Shown in pieces: positions 14,473-23,324 of a stretch of DNA of 64,000 bases. Source of the DNA: a virus; the IMG/VR virus record IMGVR_UViG_3300020179_000005, positions 145,702 to 209,701 of that record; one strand, written 5' to 3'. The position numbers were made by a program, and so were the translations under genes. Position 1 is the first letter of the stretch; every line of letters starts with the position of its first letter. The notes under the pieces were generated by a model. It worked only from the letters and a program-made list of their open reading frames with translations. It ran no database searches and was not told the origin of the DNA.

Positions 14473-17058
14473 ATGACATTGTCCTATCGACCAAGAGTTC
14501 GGCTCAACGCAGAAATATACGGTCCTTTGCGTAGCATGAACGATTACCAGTTCGGCTTCTATGACACAGGCTTTCTGCGTCAAGCCGTACAGGCACTTTC
14601 TGAGCAGCATTCTACGGAAAAACCTGTGTCGTTTAGAATGGCCACTCTACCAATACCTCAGACACCATCCGAATTACGGATAGCAGAAGCCATCGTTCGC
14701 CATCCACAGATTTCTTATGCAATCGTGGACAAGGACAAAATGGCCTTCGTTATCATCGAGGGGTGTCCAGGTTGGCTAGAGGCATTCAAGCGTCTTGGTT
14801 ACGAAGTTTACGCCGGAGACAAGACTGCGAAACGACTCAAGACTTTTCACCGTCCTGCACTGTTGAACGCAACGTTTGCCAAGGACGAGTTGAACGTAAT
14901 GATCGTAGATCCCACTCAATATTCAGAATACAATTTCAATGATCCCGAAATGTTAGCTTCTTTGTCACAAGACTATCCCGGTGTAGATTTCAAGGACCCA
15001 AAAGTTCTTGCTCGCTTGTTGGACGGTGGTTTTGTCGTATCTTCAAAGTTGATACAGCGTGCTGTAGCCAACTTGCCGGTATACGAACCCTCAAAGACCA
15101 CCGACACCAAAGAGTATTATTACGATTGGCGGATTCGCAAGAAGCTGGTACGCAATCTCTTGAAGCAGAAAGTATACAATGCCCGCATCGTTTTCGATAA
15201 GGGTTTCCTCAAGGGTAATTGCATAGTTTCTGACAACCTACCTGAGGGAGTTGATATCATCACTTCCCAGGATAACATCAAGTCAGAAATCAAGTATGAA
15301 AACGGATTCAAATTCATTGCAGAGCCGCAAGGTTCCCACGAACGAGTAATCACCGACGACCAAACGCTCATCAACCTTCCAAATCTGTTTCGCCAGTCAG
15401 ACATGGAGTTCTGGCTAGACGAAGAGTACAAGAAAATGTTTGATGATGCGGTCAACTGTCGTCTGCTTACGAACTGGCGTGAAATCTACAAACGACAGTT
15501 CCGTAACCTCGCAGACGCAGAAGACGAAGAGGCCAACTCTAGAATGTCGTACGTTGGTTACCGATGGGTATCCTCTGGAATGAAGATAACCGATTCACCT
15601 TGGCTCTTTGAAACATTGGCAACCAGCCACGCAAAACCATACCAGTCTCGGGTTCCCATTCCTTGTTCTGTCTACGAACAGGTGATACCAGAGTCGTTGG
15701 CACATATGGCTGGCTATGAGCTGAGCGTACAGGTGGAACAGGGTCAAATCATTCGTATCAACGAGATAGGCGTTCACGTCGTCAACGACGCTGATTGGCT
15801 CGAGATGTACGAGTCGCACGGCGGCCACGACGAGGACGATTATTTCAAGCTGTTCTACCGCACCATGGAAGGCGGGAAATTTGACGGACAAAAAGTCGTC
15901 ATCGTATGCCGTTCACCAAACGGTATCGGTGAGTACTCGATCTTTCGGTATGTAGAGGGCCAATGGTCACCCACTTGGCACAAAGCAGATGGCACTCCGA
16001 TCAAGTTCCCCACCGTTTCCGGGCGCGGATGGCCAAAACGACTCAGTGAATGTATTCGTGATAAAGAAGTACGTTATACTGGATTTCCATCCGAACACGT
16101 TAAGAAGTCCAAGAAAACCGGCTTGTATACACAAGACGACGTCATTTCAGATATCAAAGTCGCCATGACCGGCGGCAATGTCGGAGGTTACGTCAATGCC
16201 GCAATGGTTCATTCTTTGATCATTCACAAACATCGTCCAGTCCAACTTTGTTCTATGGAAAAGGCAATTGACAAGTGCATCAACCCCGACTTTGCAGAGG
16301 ATGTACTTGCGATTGACGAAGAAGCCAAGAAGATCGTCAGAGAGATCATCGATTCCGCACAACCAATAGACACGAATGTTTGGCTGAAACGAGGTTTCAA
16401 ACGTTATCTGAAGGACGGAGAAGAGATCGTACTGCACGACGGTAAGATAACACAAATGAATCTACTTTGTTCACAAAAGTATTCGGAGTATTGCCAGAAA
16501 GTACGCAATTGGGCGCAGCTAAACGCTAAGCCACCGCAGATCGTACATGATCTCGCCCAACGCCTCTACTTTCAGGCACTTTCCACGGTAAAGGACTTTC
16601 GTAGCAAGATCTATCAGGTCAATATTTCTGAAACCACGCAATCAACTGGCAACATAGTCAGAGGATCATGGGAGTCAATGTACACTGAGATTGTTAATAT
16701 CATTAATTCTTTCCAGCGTATAGAAGACAAGCATGATTTTGTGTTGTCCATGTATTCGGTTTCTTTGAACGTTCCCACATCTGCAGGTAAGGTTACGGAT
16801 CAGATCGTAATGAATCGATTCGTTTATCCTTATTTGGAGTCTGCATTACAGTTTTACGGTATTGCAAGCACCGTCTTTTTCACCCCGAAAGCGGACGGCG
16901 ATGTGGACGTAAACACGTTCAAGAGCGACAAATGGCAGTACGACAAGCACATCTATCACGACCCGATGTCTTTCCAAGAAGCACATCGTCAGGACACGGA
17001 AGTTGTGTTCACACCCACGATCAAGTTCACCAGAACTTCCAGCGTATCAAGATATTAA
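14473..17058 (+). CDS. Large protein, paralogue of the 3138 gene
   Basis: 861 aa, homologous to the 880-aa product at 3138 in the central and C-terminal parts (RSPNGIGEYSI; GRGW...; DDVISDIKVAMTGGNVGGYVNAAMVHSL). The acidic motif reads HDEDDYFKL here where the paralogue has DQDGDQAKF, so two of the three aspartates of a DxDGD loop are altered. An upstream SRVPIPCSVYEQVIPESL segment recalls the RxP motif that precedes DFDGD in two-barrel polymerases, but this is suggestive only. Ribosome site: TGGAGAAAATGGAG before ATG 14473. Keeping two diverged copies 11 kb apart implies different jobs. Confidence 0.75.
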   Translation: MTLSYRPRVRLNAEIYGPLRSMNDYQFGFYDTGFLRQAVQALSEQHSTEKPVSFRMATLPIPQTPSELRIAEAIVRHPQISYAIVDKDKMAFVIIEGCPGWLEAFKRLGYEVYAGDKTAKRLKTFHRPALLNATFAKDELNVMIVDPTQYSEYNFNDPEMLASLSQDYPGVDFKDPKVLARLLDGGFVVSSKLIQRAVANLPVYEPSKTTDTKEYYYDWRIRKKLVRNLLKQKVYNARIVFDKGFLKGNCIVSDNLPEGVDIITSQDNIKSEIKYENGFKFIAEPQGSHERVITDDQTLINLPNLFRQSDMEFWLDEEYKKMFDDAVNCRLLTNWREIYKRQFRNLADAEDEEANSRMSYVGYRWVSSGMKITDSPWLFETLATSHAKPYQSRVPIPCSVYEQVIPESLAHMAGYELSVQVEQGQIIRINEIGVHVVNDADWLEMYESHGGHDEDDYFKLFYRTMEGGKFDGQKVVIVCRSPNGIGEYSIFRYVEGQWSPTWHKADGTPIKFPTVSGRGWPKRLSECIRDKEVRYTGFPSEHVKKSKKTGLYTQDDVISDIKVAMTGGNVGGYVNAAMVHSLIIHKHRPVQLCSMEKAIDKCINPDFAEDVLAIDEEAKKIVREIIDSAQPIDTNVWLKRGFKRYLKDGEEIVLHDGKITQMNLLCSQKYSEYCQKVRNWAQLNAKPPQIVHDLAQRLYFQALSTVKDFRSKIYQVNISETTQSTGNIVRGSWESMYTEIVNIINSFQRIEDKHDFVLSMYSVSLNVPTSAGKVTDQIVMNRFVYPYLESALQFYGIASTVFFTPKADGDVDVNTFKSDKWQYDKHIYHDPMSFQEAHRQDTEVVFTPTIKFTRTSSVSRY

Positions 17059-17090
17059 TAACAACAATATATGAAAGGTAAGTATATTAT

Positions 17091-18017
17091 ATGAATAAAG
17101 ATACAGAGATTCAAATGCAGCAAGATGAAATTGGTTCTGATTTGGAGATCAACGTTCCTTTGTGGAGAAATTTCGTGAAGGACGTTCGCAAGATGACTTA
17201 TCCCGAAGATCCTCACACTGTTCGGGAATTGGTCAAGGCCTATTATCGACTGCAGGATGCACGCATTGCGATTGCAGCCCAGTCCAGAGAATTGGCCAAA
17301 CGCGAAAAGCCGAATCAAATGAACGAACACATGGCTATCAACATGAAGTACATGGAGCAGTCGTTGGTTGATCCATTCAAGCACTTCAGTGGCAAGTACT
17401 TGGCCGGACGATGGGCACTTTCCCAGTACGGCATAGGTCCGGTAATCACCGCTGGATTGTTGTCCAACATTGACATTTCCAAGGCCCATACTGCTGGTAG
17501 CATTTGGCGTTTCGCTGGAATGGATCCCACGGTTGTTTGGCAGAAGGGCGAAAAGCGCCCTTATAACGCAGATCTAAAGACTCTCGTTTGGAAAATTGGA
17601 CAGAGTTTCATGAAGTTCTCTGGTCGCGACCAGTGCTTTTATGGCAAGTTGTATCTGCAGGACAAAGCACGTCGTGTACAGTTGAACGAATCTGGAACAT
17701 ATTCCGAAAGAGCCAAGTCAATCTTGGAGCAGAAACAATGGAAGAAGAACAATCCTACCCGTCGCAGACTGCAGGAAGGTTATTTACCTGACGGTCAGAT
17801 AGATGGTCAGGCACGTCGCTTTGCTGCCAAGATCTTTTTGTCTCATTTCCATACGGTGTGGTACGAAGATTACCACACTAATCTTCAGGGTACTCCCGTA
17901 CGCGCACCCCGACCTTATGTCATTCAGCATGGCGGTCATTCTCATATGATCGAAGTGCCGAATTATCATCAAGCAGTGGACGGTGTTTCTTCCGGATACA
18001 TCATTTTGGACAAATAA
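17091..18017 (+). CDS. IS110-type C-terminal / HhH domain protein
   Basis: 308 aa. The segment ALSQYGIGPVITAGLLSNIDISKAHTAGSIWRFAGMDP matches the helix-hairpin-helix pattern shared by the C-terminal domain of IS110/IS116/IS902 transposases (GIGP...A..L...I..F..AG..P). The N-terminal DEDD/RuvC half of those transposases is not evident and no flanking element ends are seen, so this is more likely a phage DNA-binding protein that uses the same domain than a live insertion sequence. ATG 17091 follows GAAAGGTAAG. Basic C-terminal region. Confidence 0.6.
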   Translation: MNKDTEIQMQQDEIGSDLEINVPLWRNFVKDVRKMTYPEDPHTVRELVKAYYRLQDARIAIAAQSRELAKREKPNQMNEHMAINMKYMEQSLVDPFKHFSGKYLAGRWALSQYGIGPVITAGLLSNIDISKAHTAGSIWRFAGMDPTVVWQKGEKRPYNADLKTLVWKIGQSFMKFSGRDQCFYGKLYLQDKARRVQLNESGTYSERAKSILEQKQWKKNNPTRRRLQEGYLPDGQIDGQARRFAAKIFLSHFHTVWYEDYHTNLQGTPVRAPRPYVIQHGGHSHMIEVPNYHQAVDGVSSGYIILDK

Positions 18018-18056
18018 ATAACTTCTTTGTTTTGACCCAAAATACCGGAGGATAAT

Positions 18057-18590
18057 ATGACACAAATGTTAACGAAAATACATTCTGATGTAGTGAGTAC
18101 AATCGTAAGTTATTTCGACGAACATCTTGATCCACTATTGGTTACCGATGTATCTAGATATGCGCCTGGACGCAGAAGATTGTGGCTTCAGTACGAAGCG
18201 CCTCTTACTGCATCTAGACCATGGTTACCCGGACATAGAGACCAAAGAATATGGACTTATATACAGTCGATATGTCGACCTCATAAGTTCAGCCCTGACT
18301 TTGGTTTGGTGTCAAAGGGTGGTCAGATAGGCCCACATAGAGATGCATCAGCTTTGTGCGCCCATGCAATAAGTATTAACTTGGGTAGAGTTACTTGGTG
18401 CATGGGGGAAAAAGAACAGGTCGAAAAGATCGATCTTGTTGGAGGAGAGGTATTTTCCTTCAACAGTAAAAATGTTCATTGGGTTGAGAACGTAGATCCG
18501 CAACGTTGGGCTATCAACCTTTGGAATGTGTCCAATATTGAGACCCAGCGGTATCAGCAGATCAAGATTCAATACCCGTTATCTGAATAA
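18057..18590 (+). CDS. 2-oxoglutarate/Fe(II)-dependent oxygenase-like protein
   Basis: 177 aa. Metal-binding pattern HxD...H is visible: GPHRDAS (H94, D96) and NVHWVENVDPQRWAINLW (H141), with R150 positioned to bind 2-oxoglutarate. Length fits compact prolyl-hydroxylase or AlkB-like folds. Substrate unknown; could be a nucleobase or a protein. ATG 18057 has CGGAGGATA upstream. It is the last gene before the 37-bp repeat array. Confidence 0.65.
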   Translation: MTQMLTKIHSDVVSTIVSYFDEHLDPLLVTDVSRYAPGRRRLWLQYEAPLTASRPWLPGHRDQRIWTYIQSICRPHKFSPDFGLVSKGGQIGPHRDASALCAHAISINLGRVTWCMGEKEQVEKIDLVGGEVFSFNSKNVHWVENVDPQRWAINLWNVSNIETQRYQQIKIQYPLSE

Positions 18591-18628
18591 TATTTTTAAC
18601 CGTAGCCTGAAGAGAGTGCCGTTCACCG

Positions 18629-18997
18629 GAGTGAATCATTGATTTCAATTTGTAACAAGATCTATGAATGAATCATCATTTGGGATTAGTATCATGTCTG
18701 AGGAATGAATCACAAACATTTAATGGTAACATGTAAAGCGAATGAATCATTTTCGCCGATTTGTAACAAACGCAGTAAATGAATCACTAACAACGATTTT
18801 GAACATGATGCACGAATGAATTATAGTCATTGATTTGTAACAATTACTGGGAATGAATCATCAGGATGAATTCGTAGCAAACCACCTGAATGAATCACAC
18901 ATCGAAACATGTATCATTAGGTAGAAATGAATCAACACCTTTGATTGTAACACGTACGAAAAATGAACCATTTCAAATAAAAGGATCGGAACGAGTG
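18629..18997 (+). repeat. Ten-unit tandem array, 37-bp period
   Basis: Units begin at 18629, 18666, 18703, 18740, 18777, 18814, 18851, 18888, 18925 and 18961: eight steps of exactly 37 and a last of 36. Each starts with GAATGAATCAT or a near match; most carry a second block near ATTTGTAACAA eight bases later; the rest varies. The 37-bp step is about 3.5 helical turns, so successive sites alternate faces. This fits an iteron-type origin, a partition centromere or an operator array. The gap 18591-19045 holds no gene. Confidence 0.85.
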
Positions 18998-19045
18998 GAC
19001 CCATACCACCCATTCCGACCCTACCAACCACAAAGGAGTCACAAA

Positions 19046-19426
19046 GTGACGACTACAGTATACACCAAAACATCCGACGTTGACAAAATGTTGGACGTTT
19101 TGCGGACTTTAATTTCTTCACCTAGAGTTGAGCCAACTATTATTGACTATCATCCTGAGTCACGTAAGGGAATAGTTTATAAGATTGGTAAATACACCAA
19201 AAAGACCGTAAACTACGTGAAAAGAACAGAGTCAAAAACAGGCGTTCTTGTTGCTACATGGGTAGTAGAAAGCATCGCTTATGCATTGACGTTCTTGGTA
19301 TTGTTGTCTTCCGGTGCAGTAGTTACTGCTGCATTGTGGACAGCTTTGTATGTTTATATTACTTATGCTTTCTTTGACATGCTCAAAGATTCTGTCGTAT
19401 TCAATAGTATAATCAAAGGATCGTAG
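19046..19426 (+). CDS. Small membrane protein next to the repeat array
   Basis: 126 aa from GTG 19046, eight bases after AAAGGAG. A longer frame from ATG 18890 would translate the repeat array and is rejected. N-terminal soluble part (DVDKMLDVLRTLISSPRVEP), a basic middle (KIGKYTKKTVNYVKRTESKTG) and two hydrophobic helices at ~75-115. No family recognised. Position beside the array makes a role in anchoring phage DNA conceivable but unproven. Confidence 0.65.
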   Translation: MTTTVYTKTSDVDKMLDVLRTLISSPRVEPTIIDYHPESRKGIVYKIGKYTKKTVNYVKRTESKTGVLVATWVVESIAYALTFLVLLSSGAVVTAALWTALYVYITYAFFDMLKDSVVFNSIIKGS

Positions 19427-19434
19427 AAAATATT

Positions 19435-20040
19435 ATGGCGATTAAGTATCCTTCTTTACAAGACTATGTAAATAGTCCAGAAGAAGAAATAAAAAATATC
19501 ACTAGTTCTTTTAGTGACCACGTTAAGCTAACTAACAATGCTGCTTATCGCCCTAGATTGGTATTTTTCGATTTCTTTGGAGACAAGATTTTTGGTATTG
19601 TGGCCAGATCTTATGTAGATGAAACGGATTTCAAGTCTTGCATTGCAGAGATGATGTATTCTTACAGTGCTGTGCATGCAGAAGCATGTGTGCTTGTGCT
19701 TGATTCTACGTATAAATCTAAAGATTCTAAAGATGTTAACAATTGTTTGCATTGTTATTTTGTGGGTGACAAATCGGCCGGCGTAGTCTTTCTTCCTTAC
19801 ACTTTGAACGACAAAGAAGTAGTTTGGGACACTGCCCAACAAAGTTCAAAGGAGATAGATCTAAAGGATCACGACGGAGTTACTCAGGAGATGATAGAAT
19901 TGCTTTATGCTTATACACATCTTGATAAACCTCCGTTCAGTATAAATGATTTGTTATCGTACTATACATCAATGCATTATCAATTTAGATCATTTAAGAA
20001 TATGAATATAACGTATATTGATTACAGTAAGAGTAAATGA
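19435..20040 (+). CDS. Hypothetical 201-aa protein
   Basis: Follows the membrane protein by eight bases; AAAGGATCG is inside the end of that gene. RPRLVFFDFFGDKIFGIVARSYVD and AVHAEACVLVLDSTYKSKDSKDVNNCLHCYFVGDKSAGVVFLPYTLND suggest an alpha/beta fold with an internal H-x-E-x-C. No recognised family. Confidence 0.6.
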   Translation: MAIKYPSLQDYVNSPEEEIKNITSSFSDHVKLTNNAAYRPRLVFFDFFGDKIFGIVARSYVDETDFKSCIAEMMYSYSAVHAEACVLVLDSTYKSKDSKDVNNCLHCYFVGDKSAGVVFLPYTLNDKEVVWDTAQQSSKEIDLKDHDGVTQEMIELLYAYTHLDKPPFSINDLLSYYTSMHYQFRSFKNMNITYIDYSKSK

Positions 20041-20044
20041 AAAT

Positions 20045-20206
20045 ATGCAAAAAAACAAACAAAATATAAAAACAGAAAAAGAATATATAACATTAAAAGA
20101 CAAAACCGTAGTTTATTATGTTAAGATCGACACTGTTTCTGACGAACAAGTAGAAGACATGATGACCGAGTCTGTGTCGTACGAATATCAAGAGTCATAT
20201 AGTTAG
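20045..20206 (+). CDS. Hypothetical 53-aa acidic protein
   Basis: MQKNKQNIKTEKEYITLKDKTVVYY... ending SYEYQESYS. Begins four bases after the preceding stop; ribosome site weak, so start is uncertain (a TTG at 20018 is alternative). No family. Confidence 0.45.
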   Translation: MQKNKQNIKTEKEYITLKDKTVVYYVKIDTVSDEQVEDMMTESVSYEYQESYS

Positions 20207-20213
20207 GAGAGTT

Positions 20214-21902
20214 GTGACTATACAACTTAGACCATATCAACAGGAAGCGCTAGATGCAATAGTCAATAATATTGACAAGAATATTTTTAGACAGCTGATA
20301 GTTCTTCCGACTGGTTCAGGTAAAACAGTTGTATTTAGTCATCTACCCCAAACTATACCCGATGCTTTACCGATGCTCGTTCTTGCCCACAGAGGTGAAC
20401 TTCTAGAACAGGCCAAGGACAAAATTTTATGGTCCAATCCTGATCTGGATGTTCAAACAGAAAAAGCAGAACAAACTGCAGAACTCTGTGACGTTGTAGT
20501 TGCTTCTGTGCAAACTCTTGGTAGGTCAGATTCTAACAGAATAAATAAATTTTCTAAAAATTATTTTAAGACTATAGTCGTGGACGAAGCACATCATGCT
20601 GCAGCCACAACGTACAGAAGAATATTGGATTATTTTGATCCCAATCTTCTTTTGGGCGTTACCGCTACACCACAACGAAGTGATTCGGTAAGATTGACAG
20701 ATGTTTTCGACGAGATAGTTTACTATAAAAATATTCTTGATTTAATTCAAGAAGGATATCTTTGTAGGTTAGTAGGTTATAGAATAAACACAGACACTGA
20801 CATTTCGGAAGTGGAGACAACAAATGGCGATTATATCGCGTCTCAATTGGAAGATACTATCAATAATCCTTACCGTAACAATCTTGTTGTTAAGTCTTAT
20901 CTGGAGATTGCAAAAGATAAAAAAGCCCTCGTATTTGCCGCTGGAGTACAGCACGCAAAAGACCTGGCCGCATCCTTTGCGAGACAAGGGACACCTGTAC
21001 GAGTAGTTCTTGGCGACACTCCAGACGAACAAAGACAATCTACTTTCAATGATTTTCGTTCTGGAAAAATAAAAGTAGTCGTCAATGTGGGTGTATTAAC
21101 CGAGGGCTTTGACGAGCCTTCTGTAGAGGTCGTTATATTGGCTAGACCAACACGATCATCATTGTTGTACACTCAGATAGTCGGTCGTGGAACCCGTCTA
21201 TTTGAGGGAAAAAACAATTGCATGATCATAGACGTAGCCGATACCACGAAAGGCAAAAAGCCTTTGGGTCTCCCCACATTGTTGGGCATGCCGCCAGATT
21301 TTGACCTGCAAGGTCAAGATTTGGTCGATGTTGCCAACAAGTACAAGGAACTGGAAGCCTACTGCCCAGGAGAGGCCGTTAGGGTGCTTAAACCACAGGA
21401 CATTGATTTAGCGTACAAGAGAATTGATTTGTTCATGCCGCCACCACCTAATCAGTTCATATTACAATATTCAACTTTTGTTTGGGCTGAAACTGCACAG
21501 GATGAATACAGATTGGGCATTGGAAACAACGAATCTTTAAAGATACACACAGACACTCTTGGAAGATTGTCTGTTGTGCACATACAAAAAGTTGGGTTCA
21601 ATACTGTTCCTAATGAGACCGTATTAGGATACCCAGCTGATATTAGGGAAGCTTTTGCAAGAAGCGACAGGTGGGTCATAAACAATAGATCTTCCAGCGT
21701 AAATTTAATTGATAATCAATCTGTTTGGAGACATGATGAACCAACTGACAAGCAGAAAAGGTTGCTCAAAAGAATTGGTGTACCTTTGACTGCAGATATG
21801 ACCAAAGGTATTGCAAGCAACATCATAACAAAGTATTATGAAGCTAATCCCAAACCGAAATGGCTTGAAAACAAAATAGCTTCAAATAAGAAATGGAAGT
21901 AA
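20214..21902 (+). CDS. SF2 DEAD/DEAH-box helicase
   Basis: 562 aa. N-terminal Q-like RPYQQEAL, Walker A PTGSGKT (K37), motif Ia AHRGELLEQA, Walker B VVDEAHHAA (~125), motif III VTATPQRSD, C-terminal helicase core with VLTEGFDEP and motif VI QIVGRGTRLF. This layout is typical of SF2 helicases of the RAD25/UvrB-like 'DEAD/DEAH helicase' group common in phages, acting on DNA or RNA in replication, repair or recombination. A ~200-aa C-terminal extension has no recognised domain. GTG 20214 has TAGGAGAG upstream. Confidence 0.88.
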   Translation: MTIQLRPYQQEALDAIVNNIDKNIFRQLIVLPTGSGKTVVFSHLPQTIPDALPMLVLAHRGELLEQAKDKILWSNPDLDVQTEKAEQTAELCDVVVASVQTLGRSDSNRINKFSKNYFKTIVVDEAHHAAATTYRRILDYFDPNLLLGVTATPQRSDSVRLTDVFDEIVYYKNILDLIQEGYLCRLVGYRINTDTDISEVETTNGDYIASQLEDTINNPYRNNLVVKSYLEIAKDKKALVFAAGVQHAKDLAASFARQGTPVRVVLGDTPDEQRQSTFNDFRSGKIKVVVNVGVLTEGFDEPSVEVVILARPTRSSLLYTQIVGRGTRLFEGKNNCMIIDVADTTKGKKPLGLPTLLGMPPDFDLQGQDLVDVANKYKELEAYCPGEAVRVLKPQDIDLAYKRIDLFMPPPPNQFILQYSTFVWAETAQDEYRLGIGNNESLKIHTDTLGRLSVVHIQKVGFNTVPNETVLGYPADIREAFARSDRWVINNRSSSVNLIDNQSVWRHDEPTDKQKRLLKRIGVPLTADMTKGIASNIITKYYEANPKPKWLENKIASNKKWK

Positions 21903-21912
21903 ATATGCTATA

Positions 21913-22386
21913 ATGGTTATTACTATGTATGTTTCAAAATATTTAGTAAACCATTTCAGCATTACTCCAGAAAATTTTCCGTCTGTAAAAAAAGACGCTG
22001 AACGAAGAATAAAGTCTTTGTACATACCTGTTGGTTCAAAAGAACCAAAGATATGTTTTAATACCCCCGATGGTGTCAAATCGGAGGTATTTAAACAGCA
22101 AGTTTCTTCTCTTTTGTTGATACCATTGCACCCATATTATCATATGTATGTTGTTACTGATTTTGCGGTTCATCATCATAATGTAAATTTTGTTGCAACG
22201 TGTTTGTACAGATCATGCACTTTGGCGATGCTTGGATTTCTTTCTACTAACGTGATATCTGGTGATGTGCTTGTATTCGGTTCAGCAAGTGCTCTTGATC
22301 AGCAGAATCATGAGGTAGATTATTCTGTTCCATACGAGCTTGTTGAACAAATATCAAGATACTACGACCAGAAAATGATAGTATGA
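21913..22386 (+). CDS. Hypothetical 157-aa protein
   Basis: Begins near a TATAAT string; a second in-frame ATG at 21925 is equally likely as start. Segment PLHPYYHMYVVTDFAVHHHNVNFVATCLYRSCTLAMLGFLS is histidine-rich. Overlaps the next start by four bases. No family recognised. Confidence 0.5.
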   Translation: MVITMYVSKYLVNHFSITPENFPSVKKDAERRIKSLYIPVGSKEPKICFNTPDGVKSEVFKQQVSSLLLIPLHPYYHMYVVTDFAVHHHNVNFVATCLYRSCTLAMLGFLSTNVISGDVLVFGSASALDQQNHEVDYSVPYELVEQISRYYDQKMIV

Positions 22387-22532
22387 AGTCCAAATATTCG
22401 CCACCTTCTAAATTGAAATGTTATGATTGCAACGTTTATTCTAATCAAGTAAGTTATAAGAAAAAGTTTGATCTTAAACTTTGCGTTTCCTGTTATATTA
22501 ACAGAGAAATAAAAAGTTTGGGCAATAAATAA
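22383..22532 (+). CDS. Zinc-ribbon microprotein (two CxxC)
   Basis: 49 aa with KCYDCNVY and LCVSCYIN 21 residues apart, a compact four-cysteine zinc ribbon, in a basic background. ATGA overlap with the preceding stop. Probably nucleic-acid binding. Confidence 0.55.
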   Translation: MKSKYSPPSKLKCYDCNVYSNQVSYKKKFDLKLCVSCYINREIKSLGNK

Positions 22533-22553
22533 GGTTATACAGAAAGGATATAT

Positions 22554-22784
22554 ATGTCATTAAGTATTATGATTGGTTCAGAAGCAGAAGATTATAAGAA
22601 TATTAAGAATACTATAGTTTTTCTGGAAGCCGTCAAGGAATTGAAACCTCTTGGGCTTATAGATGACGAACGGTTCGAAGAATTGGAATATCTGATTACT
22701 TGGTACCAGTCTATGTACGACGTCTTGACCAATCCCTTGGTTTCGTCTGAACAGCTTTACGATCCAAGTGAGTTGGTCAAATAG
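22554..22784 (+). CDS. Hypothetical 76-aa acidic helical protein
   Basis: AGAAAGGA precedes ATG 22554. Mostly alpha-helical (YKNIKNTIVFLEAVKELKPLGLIDDERFEELEYLITWYQSMYDVL). No family. Confidence 0.6.
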   Translation: MSLSIMIGSEAEDYKNIKNTIVFLEAVKELKPLGLIDDERFEELEYLITWYQSMYDVLTNPLVSSEQLYDPSELVK

Positions 22785-22790
22785 TTCTAT

Positions 22791-22876
22791 GCCCAGGTGG
22801 CGGAACAGGCAGACGCAAGGGGCTTAAACCCCCTCGACTAGAGATAGTCGTACGGGTTCAATTCCCGTCTTGGGCA
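22791..22876 (+). tRNA. tRNA-Leu (anticodon TAA)
   Basis: Acceptor GCCCAGG/CTTGGGC, anticodon loop CTTAAAC between GGGG and CCCC, long class II variable arm, T-arm ACGGG-TTCAATT-CCCGT. No encoded CCA. Confidence 0.92.
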
Positions 22877-22897
22877 CATATTGGTTAGGGAGGTGTT

Positions 22898-23224
22898 ATG
22901 CCAGAAACGTTTGATCAAGATTATTCTTGGATAGAAAGTGCAGCATGCAAAGGCATGACACACTTATTTTTTGGGCATGTATCTGAGCGTCCACAAGCTG
23001 CTCATAGGCGCGAAGAAAAGGCTCGTAAAATATGCAATAACTGCGATGTTTTTGAGCAGTGCAGAAACTATGCCCGCTCGAACAGAGAGCATGGTTTTTG
23101 GGCTGGCGAAAATGAATACGACAGATCTTTACTTGGATTTGGTCCACCGAACATAAAGCTCCGTCGTTCAACTGTTTATCGCAGAGCAGCCAACACCATT
23201 GAAGGTGAAGATATTGGCGAGTAG
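22898..23224 (+). CDS. WhiB-family iron-sulfur transcription regulator
   Basis: 108 aa with the four WhiB cysteines: C17 (AACKGM), then C46-x2-C49-x5-C55 (CNNCDVFEQC), which bind a 4Fe-4S cluster, followed by HGFWAGENEYDR, the turn that contacts the sigma factor in WhiB proteins. WhiB-like proteins occur in actinobacteria and their phages and bind the primary sigma factor to reprogram host transcription, so this is good evidence for the host phylum. GGGAGGTG precedes ATG 22898. The last ten bases of the gene are also the first ten of tRNA-Asn. Confidence 0.9.
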   Translation: MPETFDQDYSWIESAACKGMTHLFFGHVSERPQAAHRREEKARKICNNCDVFEQCRNYARSNREHGFWAGENEYDRSLLGFGPPNIKLRRSTVYRRAANTIEGEDIGE

Positions 23225-23287
23225 CTCAGTTGGCAGAGCAAGGGACTGTTAATCCCTGGGTCGCAGGTTCGAGCCCTGCCTCGCCAG
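23215..23287 (+). tRNA. tRNA-Asn (anticodon GTT)
   Basis: Acceptor TGGCGAG/CTCGCCA, anticodon loop CTGTTAA, T-arm GCAGG-TTCGAGC-CCTGC. Its 5' end overlaps the WhiB gene by ten bases; the WhiB stop TAG is part of the tRNA. Confidence 0.92.
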
Positions 23288-23324
23288 CACGGTTTATACG
23301 CATAATATTTATGAAAGGAATATT

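Noticed and set aside
17091-18017. Active IS110 insertion sequence
   Set aside because: Only the C-terminal HhH-like part matches; no DEDD catalytic half, no element boundaries or recombination core evident.
18629-18997. CRISPR array
   Set aside because: Spacing is regular, but the 'repeats' are only ~11-base degenerate blocks at two places in each unit; no identical repeat/unique spacer structure and no cas genes.
18890-19045. N-terminal extension of the 19046 gene through the repeat array
   Set aside because: No ribosome site, and it would translate the repeats; GTG 19046 has AAAGGAG at ideal spacing.
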